Notes: a model not told the origin generated them from the sequence alone. DNA of 64,000 nucleotides from Pyrocephalus nanus (GCA_038380795.1 CM076266.1:27974145-28038144); one strand, 5' to 3'. Positions 1-12,710 are shown, numbered from the stretch's first letter. Numbers and translations: made by a program.

Positions 1-240
1 CTCACTTTTCAGGGCTTGACAGTGAGATGGGGTTTCAAACCAGAACTGTTGTATTCTACAAATTTGAACTAATCCATGTCTTCCTCATGAAGGACAAACC
101 AGTTAAATAAAGAGCTTCCTGCAATCCAGTATCAAGAGCAAGATTTTTTTTCACTTAAGCAAATTATCAACATCTTCAATATCTTTTCTGTTACACACTG
201 GGGTAAGGAATTTACACCTAAAATTTTCATTGTGGGGGGG

Positions 241-309
241 AAAACAAACAAAAACTAACAAATCAAACAAATAAACAAAAACCTAAACCAAAACAACAAC
301 AAAAACCCC
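241..309 (+). repeat. A/C-rich simple tract
   Basis: About 70 bp with runs of AAAAC, AAAC and AAC units, almost without G or T. It is preceded by a G7 run at about 234-240. It is one of several A/C tracts that all lie in the same orientation in this window. Confidence 0.8.
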
Positions 310-380
310 AACTCAAAACTCCCTAAACAAAACCTCACCTAGGTTGTAGAAAAAAAAATAGCTCAAATTGTTATTTTGTC

Positions 381-442
381 TGATTCAACAAGGAACTATA
401 GCTCCAGGAACTACTGATTCAACAAGGAATCTATAGCTCCAG
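381..442 (+). repeat. Two-copy tandem duplication, about 34-bp unit
   Basis: TGATTCAACAAGGAA followed by CTATAGCTCCAG occurs at 381-406 and again at 415-442 (the second copy has one extra T), separated by GAACTAC. The near identity of the two copies marks a recent local duplication. No function is visible. Confidence 0.85.
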
Positions 443-1058
443 CTTCTCACAATGAGGGTTTAAATCAAGAGGACATTACATATCCTGGAGAGGGACATTA
501 TTCATCTTGTGACCAGAAAGACCATTTATCTTGGACTTGAGAAACAGAGATTAGGCAAAATGGGTATGCTTTATTAAAATAGTACTTCCTTTCAATGTGA
601 AAGTATTTTCTGATGAAAGTTTGTTGCACTTTAAACATCGAGGCTTGCTTTAATTTATATCTAGTCAAAGCTTGTGCTAACAGGAGTACTGACTGCACAA
701 CACTTTACAGGCAAGGACAAAATAACATCAGTGGCAACTGCTTTGCCATCAAGTAATTGTGTGAAAACTGTAACACTAGACCAGCAAAGAAGCAGGGACA
801 GGAACTGAGAAAACATGCCCAAAAATCAAAAGAACACAGACAGGCCCAGCCAATGCTTCATCTGTTCCAGCTAAGGCACGATATGAGGATTTTCTCTCAG
901 TGTCTTCCATGCTGTCTGTGCTGCTGCTAACATGCTACCTGTACACTGAATGGTACCATGGTACACTGAATTCAAGGTCTAAACAAGGAAGAAACTTTAG
1001 CAGATTGTGACTTGATTTGATTATTAAAGGCATGGAATAAATTGTTTTCTCTTACCTT

Positions 1059-1241
1059 CAGCTCAGTGGAAGTGCCTGGAAAGCAGAGAGAAGCATAGAT
1101 CACAACTATGAAAAGTTCAATGCACCTGCCACTGCCAGCCAGAAGCTCTGAAGCTTTCCTTTCTGCTCTGACACACACTTCATTGCTGAGACAACAGCCT
1201 CCAGCATGATGGAGCTCCCCAGCCTCCAGGGGAGAGGCATG
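1059..1241 (-). other. Exon-like segment (unidentified)
   Basis: On the minus strand GTGTTTTAG precedes an open stretch that ends at a consensus donor CTGAAG|GTAAGAG (donor G at about 1,058). A second, stronger acceptor (CTTCTCTCTGCTTTCCAG) lies just 20 bp before the same donor and could define a 20-bp microexon instead. The peptide (starting HASPLEAGELHHAGG) is not recognised. Strand agrees with the leftward gene. Splice signals alone do not prove an exon. Confidence 0.22.
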
Positions 1242-1566
1242 CACCTAAAACACAGTGCAGCGTCTTGGATGCCCACAGGCTCAGGTGCACCCTAAATTGG
1301 CAGCCATGAACCAGTTAACAAATGAATCACCTTATAAATCAAAAGCTATCTGTTAAAATCTCCTCTTTTGCCAGCCTTGAATTACAAAGACTTGCTCTAT
1401 TCACACACAAAATAAGCATAAAAATCTTTCAGCTGCTAATTAGTTGTAGAAGATAAAGTTACATTAATGTCATGGAATATTACACTTTCTGTTAATTGTT
1501 ATTTACTCCCACTGTTTTAAAACCACCAGTTGATACCTAGTAATGTTAAATGCATTTTTGTAAGAC

Positions 1567-1583
1567 AAAAAAAAAAAAAAAAA
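1567..1583 (+). repeat. Poly(A) tract, 17 A
   Basis: An uninterrupted run of 17 A. No retrocopied gene is recognisable upstream. Confidence 0.95.
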
Positions 1584-1654
1584 GTCAATATTCAGGCAAC
1601 TCTTTGGAAGAAAAAACACAGTAAAATAACTTGTCAGCTCTTTGGTCAAAATCA

Positions 1655-1725
1655 ATGTATGTCTACTGAAGTCAATGGAGCCATTGACTTTTACACATGC
1701 TGGAAATCCTCCCCAGTATTGTTTA
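1655..1725. repeat. Ancient amniote repeat remnant with 10-bp inverted repeat
   Basis: A perfect inverted repeat AAGTCAATGG / CCATTGACTT lies at 1,669-1,678 and 1,681-1,690 with a 2-bp spacer. GAAGTCAATGG next to CCATTGACTT, followed by a TTTACACA.GCTG.A stretch, is a frequent motif of an old dispersed repeat seen across sauropsid genomes. I cannot name the family. Confidence 0.4.
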
Positions 1726-2604
1726 CACCCATTAAAGACAAATCAAGCAAAAGGTGTTTGCAAGTGGCACTAGCAATGACAGAAGGACATAAAAAGGGGT
1801 CAGCAAGGGGCAAGGAAAGCAAAAAGAAGGAAGCTAAAAAACTTCTTTATTTGAAATGAAGAAAATATTCCACTAAGAATTTAACCTTTCGGTGACCTTT
1901 TCTTAATTGAAGCTTTGCCAGTTAGTACCGAAAGGCAATAACTGCCATGGTGAAAGATCCATCTATATACTTTCTCATATCACATGGAGGGTTATTAACA
2001 TAAGTAGCATTAACATCTCCTAAAGCCTGCTTTTCTGGTCTGACGATTTACTTCTCGGCTTGTGTATTTAACTAAGCTGATGCTCAGCACTCCCATATCA
2101 GTGAATAAAAGTCAAAGCCCTGCAAAACAGACTGTTTACTGTCTTAATCTGTGCTATTTTTTATACCTGCGCTAATTATAGAAATAAACACATTTTATAT
2201 GTCAAGGAAATATAAAGAATGCATTGGATCAGTTTCTGTTCTTACTAACACAGCATTTGCACGGGTTTTAATTTGCTTCAACTGATTTAGAGATTCATGA
2301 GATGAAATTCAGGTTCTTCAATAAGTTCCACAGAAAGGAACACAATTCCTTCTAATGCAATATGATGGTTTTTCAATGAAAATCAGTATTTTGCTTAACT
2401 GATTCTTTTCAGTAACACTAAACTGTAATATACAATAGCATAGAATCTCAGAAGATTTGATATTATCAAATTACTGAGTACATTAAATACTAAAAAGCTA
2501 CCAAGAGAGGAAAATGACTCTTAATGTTTTATTTTCTTTTTCATGCCACTGAAGTGGAGTAGTGCTTCAATTCATTTTTCCAAAGCTTACATACATATCC
2601 AGAG

Positions 2605-2725
2605 GAGCCTGAGGCCAAATTTTGTCACTTAAAAAATCTCTAGTATAATTGTCATTGATTTCAAGAGTATCAGATTTTGGATTTACATAATTTTTGGGTA
2701 TAAAATACTATTTCTATTTCCAACT
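2605..2725. repeat. Ancient amniote repeat remnant (degenerate)
   Basis: GGCCAAATTTTGTCACTTA, GTCATTGATTTCAAGAG and ATCAGATTTTGGATTTAC keep the order of the same old dispersed repeat as the copy near 1.67 kb (CCATTGACTTCA flanked by a diverged AGATTCTGGCC-type stretch). The copy is degenerate and the call is tentative. Confidence 0.3.
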
Positions 2726-5279
2726 AAGTCGATGGGGAATGTACTTACAGTAGACTTGGGCTTTATATATGAATCAGACCATTAAATGCACATTGGAACA
2801 AGAAATACAAGATTATCCCACCATTTTCCATTTTATGAGTTATAACGATTGAGGCCATGAAAATCTGACCTGTCTAAAATACTTCTTTTGGGTATGGTTT
2901 CAATGAAGAATGGACTATTGCAACCCATCTCTTTCTCTCATAATCTAAGATAACAATCAGAAATCAATTAACACCTTTGCTTTCTTCTTAAAGGATGGCT
3001 ACCAAAATTCCAAGTATATTTATTATAAATGGAAAGCTAGTGCCTGTCAATTTGAGAAAACGGATCAAGTGCTTAACAGGTTACATTTAACCTGGAATAC
3101 AAGAGCCATGAAAATGTCTCAACTGAACACAAAGGAGATTTTAAAACTAATGGAAATGTAATCAGTGCACTTTTTTATCCTGCAGGATTCTGTTATATTG
3201 CTCCCGACTGCTCCCGCTATCTGCTGTCTCGAAAGCTCAATCTTCTCAAGCAAAAGCTTTGATCTACATATTCATTGCTAAGTAGTTTCAAGTATTAAAG
3301 AATTAATAACCATGCAGTGTATTTCCTCTTGCCTAATTCTGCATGCTGTATGGCTCTTCAGAAAACCAAACATTATCTGTCAGACAAATGACACCACGGT
3401 TATTTGGAACGTTTAATTTGGCGGTTTTCTAGCAATTCAGTAGTATTTTCCATTATGGTAATGTAATACTGAAAACATTGGTATTGTTTGGCTACCACAG
3501 ACCATTTTCTGGTACAGCATGAAAGAAATGAAGCCCACCCACTTGTCCTGGCAAGAGTGAAATGGACTGCTTACTACCCAGCCCACACAGCGGAAATAAG
3601 CTGCAACTCCAATCTTTTGTTCAGCTGCTGTGGGGCATCTTCTGAACTTTCAAAGCCTCCACACAATGTATGCTCTGTTGATCATTTAACAAATATATAA
3701 CTACAATAATCTCTCCTGTTTCATCCAGACAATAGTAGTAAACATTGCTTCTCAGGAATATTCTGCACTGTATTCAGCAATTTTTACTAACTGCATGTGA
3801 AAAGGAGCAGTCGTAATTGCTCTTCCATCCCTAAAAGATCCAGAGTCCTGTGTTGGCATTTCATCACAACACTGATGAAGTTAAATGAATAGTGGAGTTC
3901 ATATGGATCATCCATCTCCAAAGGACCAAGGTTACTGTAGGAAGCATTCCTACCTGGGCAGCTGGGAAGCTGCTGGTGTCTGAGAAGGTGATCTCATCCT
4001 GCCCTGGTGTGACTACTTAGGGGCTGCTGAGAAAATCACCACCACCATCTCCATCAAAATAGGTTTTGAATATGGAGTCCTCCACACTGGAGTAAAGGTA
4101 CATGAAGACTTGAGCTGAACTCCATGGAATGAGTTGCTCTACACAGCTTGGTAGTCCCAGGCTACATCTATTAAGCTTACTTGTGACTAGCTTTACTTTA
4201 GTCTTTCATGGATGGAATAAGAACAAACATTTGGATATGGAGGTGTATCTTCTGCTTTAATTTTATCCAAAAGCAGCCCAGTTCAAAAGCACCAGGACTG
4301 CTGTGAACGAAAGCATAAGAAGTGCAGACAATTGCAGGGATTCTCATTCAAAGCAGATTCCTAAACCAAACTCAAAGGCTAGTGCAGATGTACCCTCCAC
4401 TGCCTGGCTTTCTTTTTCAATGGGCTGATCACTGAAAACACAGATGTGAGGTGACAACAGAGGCACGGCCAAGAAAGATGTTTATAGCAGGGTTGTGCTA
4501 TTTCAGCTTCCTCCCTAACAGAGGTAAGGTTGCTGAGTTTGTGCAATGACTGACATTTCCAGGTGCACTATGAAAATGGAAATTTTCCCCAAATTTACTC
4601 TTTATGTACTCCCATAACTATAAGTAAACTTAGGTAATTGCACTAGCTACTGAGCAGGGAGCTGTAGAGCCTGCCAAGCAGCCGACACAGCATGCAGTGA
4701 TTGCTGCCGCTGGCTACGGAATAGCTGCAACTGTTCTCTCCTTTATTTTTCAGTCATAGCCAAGGGACATATACAGTGCTCACAATGTACATTACTGTTG
4801 GGGAAAAAAAATAAATTCCTGTCATATTCAAAGGATGAAAAGCAGAAAACATAAGAAAAAATAACAGAAAGAGTTACTTTAATATAGCCTTTGAATTTCT
4901 TATGCAAAAACAATGTGCCCTATCCTGCAGCTCTTGATACCCTTGCTAAGCCACTAACACAAGAACAAGAAGACTAGGCCTCAGGATATATATGCAATTA
5001 AATATAAACTCTTAAAAACATTGTTGCAGAGGATGCTAGGAGGAATGGTTAATAGCACAGCAGTGACACATGGATGATGCAAATAACCCGGCTATTTAAC
5101 TGCCTGATCATAACTTGCTGGGACAGGAATCCACTGCTAAATGCCTGATTTTTTTTCTGCCAGCCACTCTGTATAATAGTTATACTTGACCTTTACAAAA
5201 TGTGTGCTAGTTTACTGACTTCTCTAATGTCAACTTCAAAGCTCTCAAAGACAAAACTCTTTCCCAAAGAAGCTGGCAT

Positions 5280-5305
5280 GAATATTTTCACCTTTGAAAA
5301 TATTC
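5280..5305. other. Perfect 11-bp inverted repeat (hairpin)
   Basis: GAATATTTTCA at 5,280-5,290 and TGAAAATATTC at 5,295-5,305 are exact reverse complements with a CCTT loop. AT-rich hairpins like this occur by chance, but another perfect palindrome follows 20 bp away. Confidence 0.75.
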
Positions 5306-5324
5306 TCTCCTCTTATTAAGTGAT

Positions 5325-5348
5325 AATTATACATATATATGTATAATT
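5325..5348. other. 24-bp perfect palindrome
   Basis: The sequence AATTATACATAT followed by its exact reverse complement ATATGTATAATT has no spacer and no mismatch. It is AT-rich and can form a cruciform. It could be the centre of a decayed repeat or simple alternating AT sequence. Confidence 0.85.
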
Positions 5349-8300
5349 TCAACAAAATAAATATGCAAGTAGGCAAGACAAAAAGTCTATAGCCGGTACA
5401 TACAGGTGATCCATTTGAGACCCTCTAGATTTTTCTAGGATTGGCTGTGGCTTCAGTCACAAGCTGTAACGCTGGCTCAGGATGTAATTAAAGGCTTAAT
5501 CTCCTCCTAGTCATCTGGGCAGTTTTAATGAAATATGCCAGTTACTCCCTACTCTTGTTTTGGAAAAATGCCCAGCAGATTACAACAGCAACAAAATTAA
5601 ATTACCCATTCTGTAAATCCACTTCACAGCATAGTCATATTGCCCTTTACCAGCCCTGCATTAAAGCAAGAAATATTAAACCAAAACAGCTTTCCCTGTT
5701 TTTCAGATTTCATTACCCTTCGGGAAAAAAAGAAGTCTTGCTCAGGACTCAGTGTGTGTCACTTTGCTTTTCTGACATGTTTCTTCACACTTTTGCTGGG
5801 ACACAGCTTTCTTCAGCACTAGGAGGAACACATTTTAGCTTTACACGTTAGTGACTAAGCAATATTAACTGCAGACTCTTCTCCATAAAAAAAAATTACG
5901 AGAGTATAAAATATTCTTAGAAGCCAGATATCACTCCCCAAATACACTCTTTTATACCATCTGGTTTTGACCATACTACCAGCTCCTTTTCCTATCCCTT
6001 CTCTCCTGCTCAGTGTACTGCAGGTGCCAGTGACAAGTCTGAGTCACATTTGAGTAAAAATGAGGCTGAAACAAAATTAAAGTAACAGGTCAAAAATGAC
6101 AAAATAAGGGAGGAAAAGGTAAACACAGCAGTAGTCTGCTGGCTTCTGAAATTGTTCAAGAGCTCAGCTGAACCCAGAAAAGTCACATCTTATGTACAAA
6201 CATAAATGCTTTTACTGGCCCGCACTAAAAAGTTTTCAGTCATATCCTGCTGTGATAGATGTGGCAAGGCCAAGAGTCCCATCAATGCCAAATGCTGCGA
6301 GTGCCTCAACAAGGAATCCCCACCTCTCTGAAGCGTTGTAGTGAAGGATTCACCTCTTTTTACACTAACCAGAATGCATGTTTTTTGGCACCACCGATGT
6401 GCTCTGAATAGATGTGGGAAACGAGTCTTGGTGTTCTTAGCGTAAAAGAGGCCAAAGTTTAGGTGCATACTGAAAATCTATTCTGCACTAACACAACACA
6501 TTTGTAACTGCCTTTCTTCCAGTAACTCCAAGAACAGAATAAGTGAGCTATACCAGCTGGTTTTATTAAGAAAAGCTGAAAGACAATCATAAATGCAATA
6601 AAAATCCAAATACTAGTGGTATTGATTAAGTCTATTTATGGAGCAGGGGGGTTGCACTGTTAGTGATCCTGGGAAAGGAGGACCAGCAGAGTATGTACAG
6701 TATCACTTGTTATTTTAAGGGATTGAATTTAATGACCATTTCATTTTTTATATTCTTCGTTAAGGACTAAATTATGCTTTCAATTAGCTTAAGAGAAGTA
6801 TGAAATAAAATTGTTTCCTTTGTTCTGGATTTACAAAAGATCAGAAACCACACTGTTTCAAAAACTGTTCTAATAACACACATTTACACAGTAACAGGCT
6901 CATGCAAAGCCCTTGCTCCAAATACTTCAACTCTTGAGAGGACAACACAGGGAGACACATAGCCTTTGTACTCTAATCTAGAACAGCCACTGTCTCACAG
7001 CCCATCCTCAATGCTGTTACAAAGTGACAGAGTGGAGGGAAGTCAATAAAAACCAGATGGACCTGTATTTCTGTTGTGAACTGTTCACACAGGACAAGCT
7101 TTTCAGCAACGCTCAACTCACACAAGCCCTGCTGTTAACAAGGAACCAGACTGTACCACTCAGACACATACAACACTATACCAAAAACTCCAGAATCAAA
7201 TGAAAAAGTTACTCCAGGGCTTCATCTGTTAACAAATCATCATACATATTTACATTCTAAGTCTGGTCTTTCCCCTTTTTGCAAAGCTATCACAAGAAAC
7301 TTTTGACAGCACAGTGTTTGCAGAGTTGAATCCCATGGCATGATTTTGAACAGCAGAACAAAACCCTAGTGTTTACATTTAGATCTTTGTAGGTGCTTTT
7401 ATGTGTCAAAGGTGCCCAACCTAGATGACTCATTTCTTATAAAAGCAGACAAACGTGAATACTGACGTATTGAGACGACAATCATTACGCTGACATATAC
7501 CAAGACACAGACACCAAATGAATGCCTTAATGAGAAAGGGAATTACCCTTTCTTTTGTGGGTTTTCATTCCACTCCCGCTCAGCCTCCACCAAAACGACT
7601 TTGATGATGTTATTAAAAATCACAGGTTCTTACAGAAAATGGGCTCAGAATGTCTCAAGGCAGCTATTCCATCTCCTGTAGTAAGGGCCAAATTATCTTG
7701 TTGCAAAATGGTTGCTTCTACAATCCATAAAAGTGACTGTGGGGGTGATGCAACAAACAGCAGTTCTGGAGAAGCTTCCAAGCAATTCATGTTTAATTTA
7801 GGAATTTGGACAGTACATTTGACACTTGATTAAATATGAATTTCCAAATTAAACAATCTAAAGAGCATTAAATTAGTAAGAGCACTATATCTTGCCACTG
7901 ACATAACTCTCAGTGCCTCCCTGGGTGTTGTTAGGCACCAGCAATTGATCAGAAGTCCTGACAAAGCTCAGAGACAACTCTACCCAGACCGATTAAATGC
8001 AGGTGCTTTTTACATCTTGTTTTCAGAGTCTGCCCAAGCCTACCATGAACCACAGCTGAGACCCACTGTACTACGCTTCTGCAGATCATTCTAAATAACC
8101 TCACTGATCACTTCAGAGGCAAAGGTGCTCAGCTTTGGTTTTCAATTCCTGACATTCTGCCCCAGCTGAATTTTACATTTATCTCATACACAACTGTTTG
8201 AAAACGTATGCAAGTGCTCAAAAAGGCAATGTCTAGCAGCAGATGTCCAGTGTTTCAAATGATACAATGCTCAAGCTGGAGCTGGGGAAGCCAACAGACA

Positions 8301-8853
8301 GGTGTTCCTACTCCTCTGTGCTGCCAAGTCTGCCCCATTAACGCAACGAGGCTGAAGGCCATCAGTGCAACAGTCAAAACCTAATCGCCAAATGTGCCTC
8401 GGTTCTAAATAGCTCTCACCAGCTGGTTACTACTTATCCCCTGATGGTGGCTGGGCATGTCTCCTCCAAAAAAGCAATCAAGCTCTTCTGATGTTGTGTG
8501 AAAAGCCAAGTCTCTTCCTTCCTCGAATCATGAACACATGATCCACCTACAGAAAGTTCACAGAGCACCAAAAAAAAAAAAAGCTCAACAACTCATTTTC
8601 TACTGCTTCTGCAAATGTGTTTCTCTGACTTGTAACCAAAGGATGATAAGCCATGTTTTACCAACTTCCTCAAATTGAGTAAAGCTTCTTCAAAAACAAA
8701 AAAACAAAAAGGTTTGCTTTTTTTCACTTTTAGGCTTGATCACCTTAAAGGTGTTTTCCCATGTAAATTATTCTATAATTCTGGGGCTTTTTTAAGGGAA
8801 CGTATAGGTTTAACTGTGCTTTTGTAACTCTGCTGGAGTTCCTGCCTCTGTGG

Positions 8854-8881
8854 AAAAAACAAAACAAAACAAAACAAAAAA
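8854..8881 (+). repeat. (AAAAC)n tract
   Basis: Five or so AAAAC units in a row, in A/C orientation on the plus strand. Confidence 0.85.
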
Positions 8882-9401
8882 CCACTGGGCATGGGCTCAA
8901 TTTAAAAATCAGCATTTGAGTTTGCTGCATATTTCAGGGAGGGACTTGGCTAAAAACATTCAGTCCTGAGTCAGGGAACAGTAAGTGCCAGTGCAGGAAT
9001 GCAGAAAAGTGATACAGGAGTGTAAATACCAAACCCTGGTCACATACACAACTTTTGTTACTAGGAACTTAAACACACTCTTCACCTGTTTTGTTCTTTC
9101 TTATCTAAGCATCCAGACCAACCTTGAGTGATGAAAAGTGATATTCCAAGTATGAGGTAGTGCTCTGAGTCAAAATAGAAGCAACTCTTACATTTTTAGC
9201 AGTGTTCCTAAGATATCTGTAAATTATTAAGAGGGGAAAAAGAAAAGCTAATTTATTTTTATGATCTCTGTTTACTTTTTGCACCTTACCCACACAGTGC
9301 TTTATCTCATCTAACATAACAATGCTACTTAGCTTCCAGCCTCTCAGAGCTATGCTTGAATTTTGTTTAGAAATCACAAAGCAGGAGGATTTTCTTTTTT
9401 A

Positions 9402-9728
9402 TCAGAGTAGTGTACTGGGACTCGAGAAACCTAGGCTCTCTCCCTACACTAACAGAAATTCTTTTTGACGTTTGGCAAAATGCTTTATTCCTCCACACTT
9501 CAGAAAAGAGCGTTACTGTTCTGTCATCCTATGTGAATAGCAAAACCCCATCTGAAAAAGAGAGATACCATTTCCTTTTTGCTACCCATCGTCTTGCCTG
9601 TATCTGTATACCACAGTCTCTGCAGGATTGGGACTTTTCCCCACTATGGGTTTATACAGTGTCTGTGATACAATAGGGCTCTGGTACAGCTCAAAACCTC
9701 TAGGCACTACTGGAATACTAATATTAGT
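9402..9728 (+). mobile_element. MIR-like core-SINE remnant (ancient amniote SINE)
   Basis: In order, the segment resembles a MIR-family SINE: a tRNA-related part (GTGTACTGGGACTCGAG, ACCTAGGCTCTC), the core with GACGTTTGGCAAAATGC and CTTTATTCCTCCACACTTCAG (compare the family's GACCTTGGGCAAGTC and CCTCAGTTTCC), then a 3' part with TATGGGTTTATACAGTG and CCTCTAGGCACTACTGGAAT, known from amniote MIR-like repeats. Divergence is high, so the copy predates the bird radiation. Family assignment rests on pattern memory and not on an alignment. Confidence 0.5.
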
Positions 9729-12206
9729 TCAACTCTTACCAGTGAGAAGCCAAAATTACTGAGGGAAAGTAACCTGTGAAAGCTTCAAAAGCCAGTCCTG
9801 CAGTCCTCGTACTGACAAAACTCTTCCTGCTACCAAGATGTCAGGCTTCAGTCATAAATAAGAAAGGCATTATTTTATCAGCCAAGCTGGTAATGCCTTT
9901 TCAGTAACAAATGTAGAGGTGGAGCCTCTGGAAACACTTTTGTGACAATAAAGGGATCTAAAACCCTACCTCACTGACAAATTCGGGGTTTTAGTTATTA
10001 GAACCAGAGGATTCCATATGAAGGCAACTGCAAAGGAGAGAGCTTAATTTATCCCACATTAGGATTCAAATTGTTCAGAGCTAGACTATCACTGATTTAA
10101 CTCCACTCTACGAGATATCATGGCCTATGATTTAATTGGCCAATTACTTATCCCTGATGAGAAACTGGTAAGAATGCCATGCCTCATACATGAAGCAGTG
10201 GTTGTAGTAAGGGATAAAATGTGCAAGTCTAAATCAGAACATTTTATCAATCATTGCAAAGCTGACAGCTTTAATGGGTTTGGAATAAGGAATATATTGG
10301 CATTTCATTATTTGTCACAAACTAATAGAAAGCCCTATTAAAGTTATGTAAATTCTCTGTCCAGCATAAACAACTGATGATCCATATTCATACTTACTCC
10401 AGGAGGAATATAACACATACATTACTTCATTAGCTGGTTGGGTTTTTTAGCTAATACTTCACACCCAGCATGGGGAAATTTATTTTTGTAAATGCCCAAT
10501 TAAGCTTCCCAGTTTTTTGCTCAATGTGCTCAGGCAAATCAGATTTCCCTTAGACTTGAAAGTCAAGCCATGGTCAAAATGCTCCTATTTGCAGCACACA
10601 ATGAGCTCTTTGTCCATCATCATTCTCTGGGTGCCTGGAACATTGGGACAAATTCATTGATGTCTGAATGAAAAGCCTCAAGGATGACTGGTAAACAGAG
10701 AAAATCCACATTTTGCAAGGAAGAAAAGCATGTTTTGGTTTTGATGCCATTTTATGTCAGTTCATCCTGCCCCCAAAAGATGCAGTTCAGATACAGGTTA
10801 TTGCACAGGTACTTCCAGTGTGCTGAAAGGCCTCATACAGGACCACTGCACAAGACTAGGCTGGGTGAAGCCCACCTTTGCCTGTGTATAAGTGAGAGAT
10901 GCAGGTGACAAGACCACCAACAGAAAGAACACTGGAGTATATGTGTCCACAAAAGAACAGTCATGCACTATAACATAACCTTTGGAGCAGTATGTTCATC
11001 CAGTATGTGCTGACACTCTTCGTGGCAAAATGTATTTTGCTCCGTACACTCTAAAAGCTTTTGTTCTCATTTCTGTGTCCATCCAATTTATCTCCTTAAG
11101 GGATGAGGACATTTCCGTCTTTTATAATGCTTGTTACAATGGCTGAGCAATTCAGGCTCCATGAGGAGTTCATTGCTCATTCAGCTTTGGGAGAAGTGTC
11201 ACCACTGACTACTACCTGCAGAACAAGATGAGGCCCCTGCTCTTCAAGTGTACAAGGTGAGCAGGGGGACAGTGGATTTCCAATGTCCAGACAATGCCAA
11301 GATTCACATTAACCTTTGTTCCTTGCTTTTACCACAACCTTCTGATGGTGATGGGTTATCTCATTTATGGTGCCTGAGCAGAAAGACATTGTCCTTTCTA
11401 AACCCAAAGGGAAGGATCTGCAAGTACAAGCAGCTTTGCCACTTTATCACTGAAGCGAAACACACAGCACTTTGGGACTGAGGGCTCACAATACCTTACA
11501 TCAGTTTTTTTGGAAGAGCAAAGAGGGAGAACTTGGGCTCTGATTTACCTTATTTTTTTAGCTGTTGTACCTGCAAGCATTTTAATTACAGGCAAAATAA
11601 AATAAGTGCCCTTAATATTCTGGGGATTCACAGCTTAAGCTTAGATGTCTTTGATGCTTAGCTACCGATGCTTAGCTCCATCCTGCAGTGCATGTTATTC
11701 AGGATCTTGGTTGAAAGAGGTGATACTACCAGAAATTATTATGTACAGGAGATGTTCCAAGATAGAGGTATTCCAATCTCTGCACAGAGACGTAAAAGAT
11801 GTCAAGTGAAATCAGGCTCTTAGCCAGGCATCTTTGGCTTGCTCAGTTCATGGAGAAGGAATGTCTGAAAACTTACCAGGCACTAGGCTGCTAAGGATCC
11901 TTGTGTGTCTACAGCTGGTCAGCCACCTCACCAGCACATGCCCTTCTTGACTATGCATGAGAAGTCCCCAGAGGCAGATAAAGAGTGTTCAAGGCCTGTC
12001 AACTTTACTTAGCTGAATTGCCACAGCCACATTGCGCTGGCACCCAGGGAAGAGCACTGAGCTATGTGGGTGTTCAAACAAACTTGGGATGTGGTCCGTT
12101 TTCTTCTTTAAATGAGGTAGCCCGATTTAAAAGTTCACTGTGTTCAGCAGAGGATCTCCATGGGCCTTGGAGCAGACCCTTAATTACAAAACACATCTTG
12201 AAATGG

Positions 12207-12276
12207 AAAAAACAAAACAAAACAAACAAACAAAAACCCACAAAAAGACCCAAACAAAAAACCAAAACCAAAAAAA
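12207..12276 (+). repeat. A/C-rich simple tract
   Basis: About 70 bp of AAAAC, AAAC and AACC units. It gives rise to lysine/glutamine-rich spurious reading frames on the plus strand and phenylalanine/valine-rich ones on the minus strand. Confidence 0.85.
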
Positions 12277-12570
12277 ATTCCAAGTGTTATGCTTATGGGA
12301 TTTCCACATTATCAAACTATTAAGGTGAAGTGGTGTCTAGGGAGGAGGCAGCATTTGAAAATTGCATACTGCCAGTGCTTTTAGAAATTTCTGCTACTAC
12401 TGTGGAGGGTATGAATCTTATTACACTTGATAGTTTTCCTGCATATAAATGAAAGAAACCATTGAAAGGAATCAATGAGCTGAATGGAAGTCTTTTTTTC
12501 TTCTCAATCATCTTCCAATTTGGTGTTTTCTGAAAGTTATTCTTGTCTCTTTGTTTCTATTATCCTTAAG

Positions 12571-12710
12571 TGCCTGAAATTCTCATTGATGGAAGACAGC
12601 TGCAGCCTACTGAAGTTGACAAGCCCTGGAAAAATGCATCTGACAACCAAACTCTGGAAAGATGCATCTCTAATGGCTTCTTTCAGCACAAAAGGAATCA
12701 GTGCAGCAAG
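12571..12710 (+). other. Exon-like segment (unidentified)
   Basis: A long pyrimidine tract (from about 12,540) ends in CCTTAAG and is followed by about 140 bp open in two frames, then GCAGCAAG|GTAGGA. In one frame the segment starts PEILIDGRQLQPTEVDK and ends with RNQCSK, with two possible N-glycosylation sequons (NAS, NQT) and two cysteines. In the other open frame the last codon before the donor would be split. I do not recognise either peptide. Its strand is opposite to that of the CpG-island gene. AG-ORF-GT coincidences of this size do occur by chance in 64 kb. Confidence 0.25.

Larger units (their letters stand above)
1..9401. other. Noncoding, intron-like or intergenic DNA
   Basis: Apart from the small features listed separately, I see AT-rich unique sequence with only short random reading frames. 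A stretch near 3,880-4,180 has several adjacent open pieces with scattered stops and could be a very old pseudogene, but no parent gene is recognised. If the CpG-island gene extends this far, this is intron or distal exons. Confidence 0.6.

Noticed and set aside
3880..4180. Possible processed pseudogene (several adjacent open pieces)
   Set aside because: No parent gene recognised, no poly(A) tail or target duplication; probably chance.
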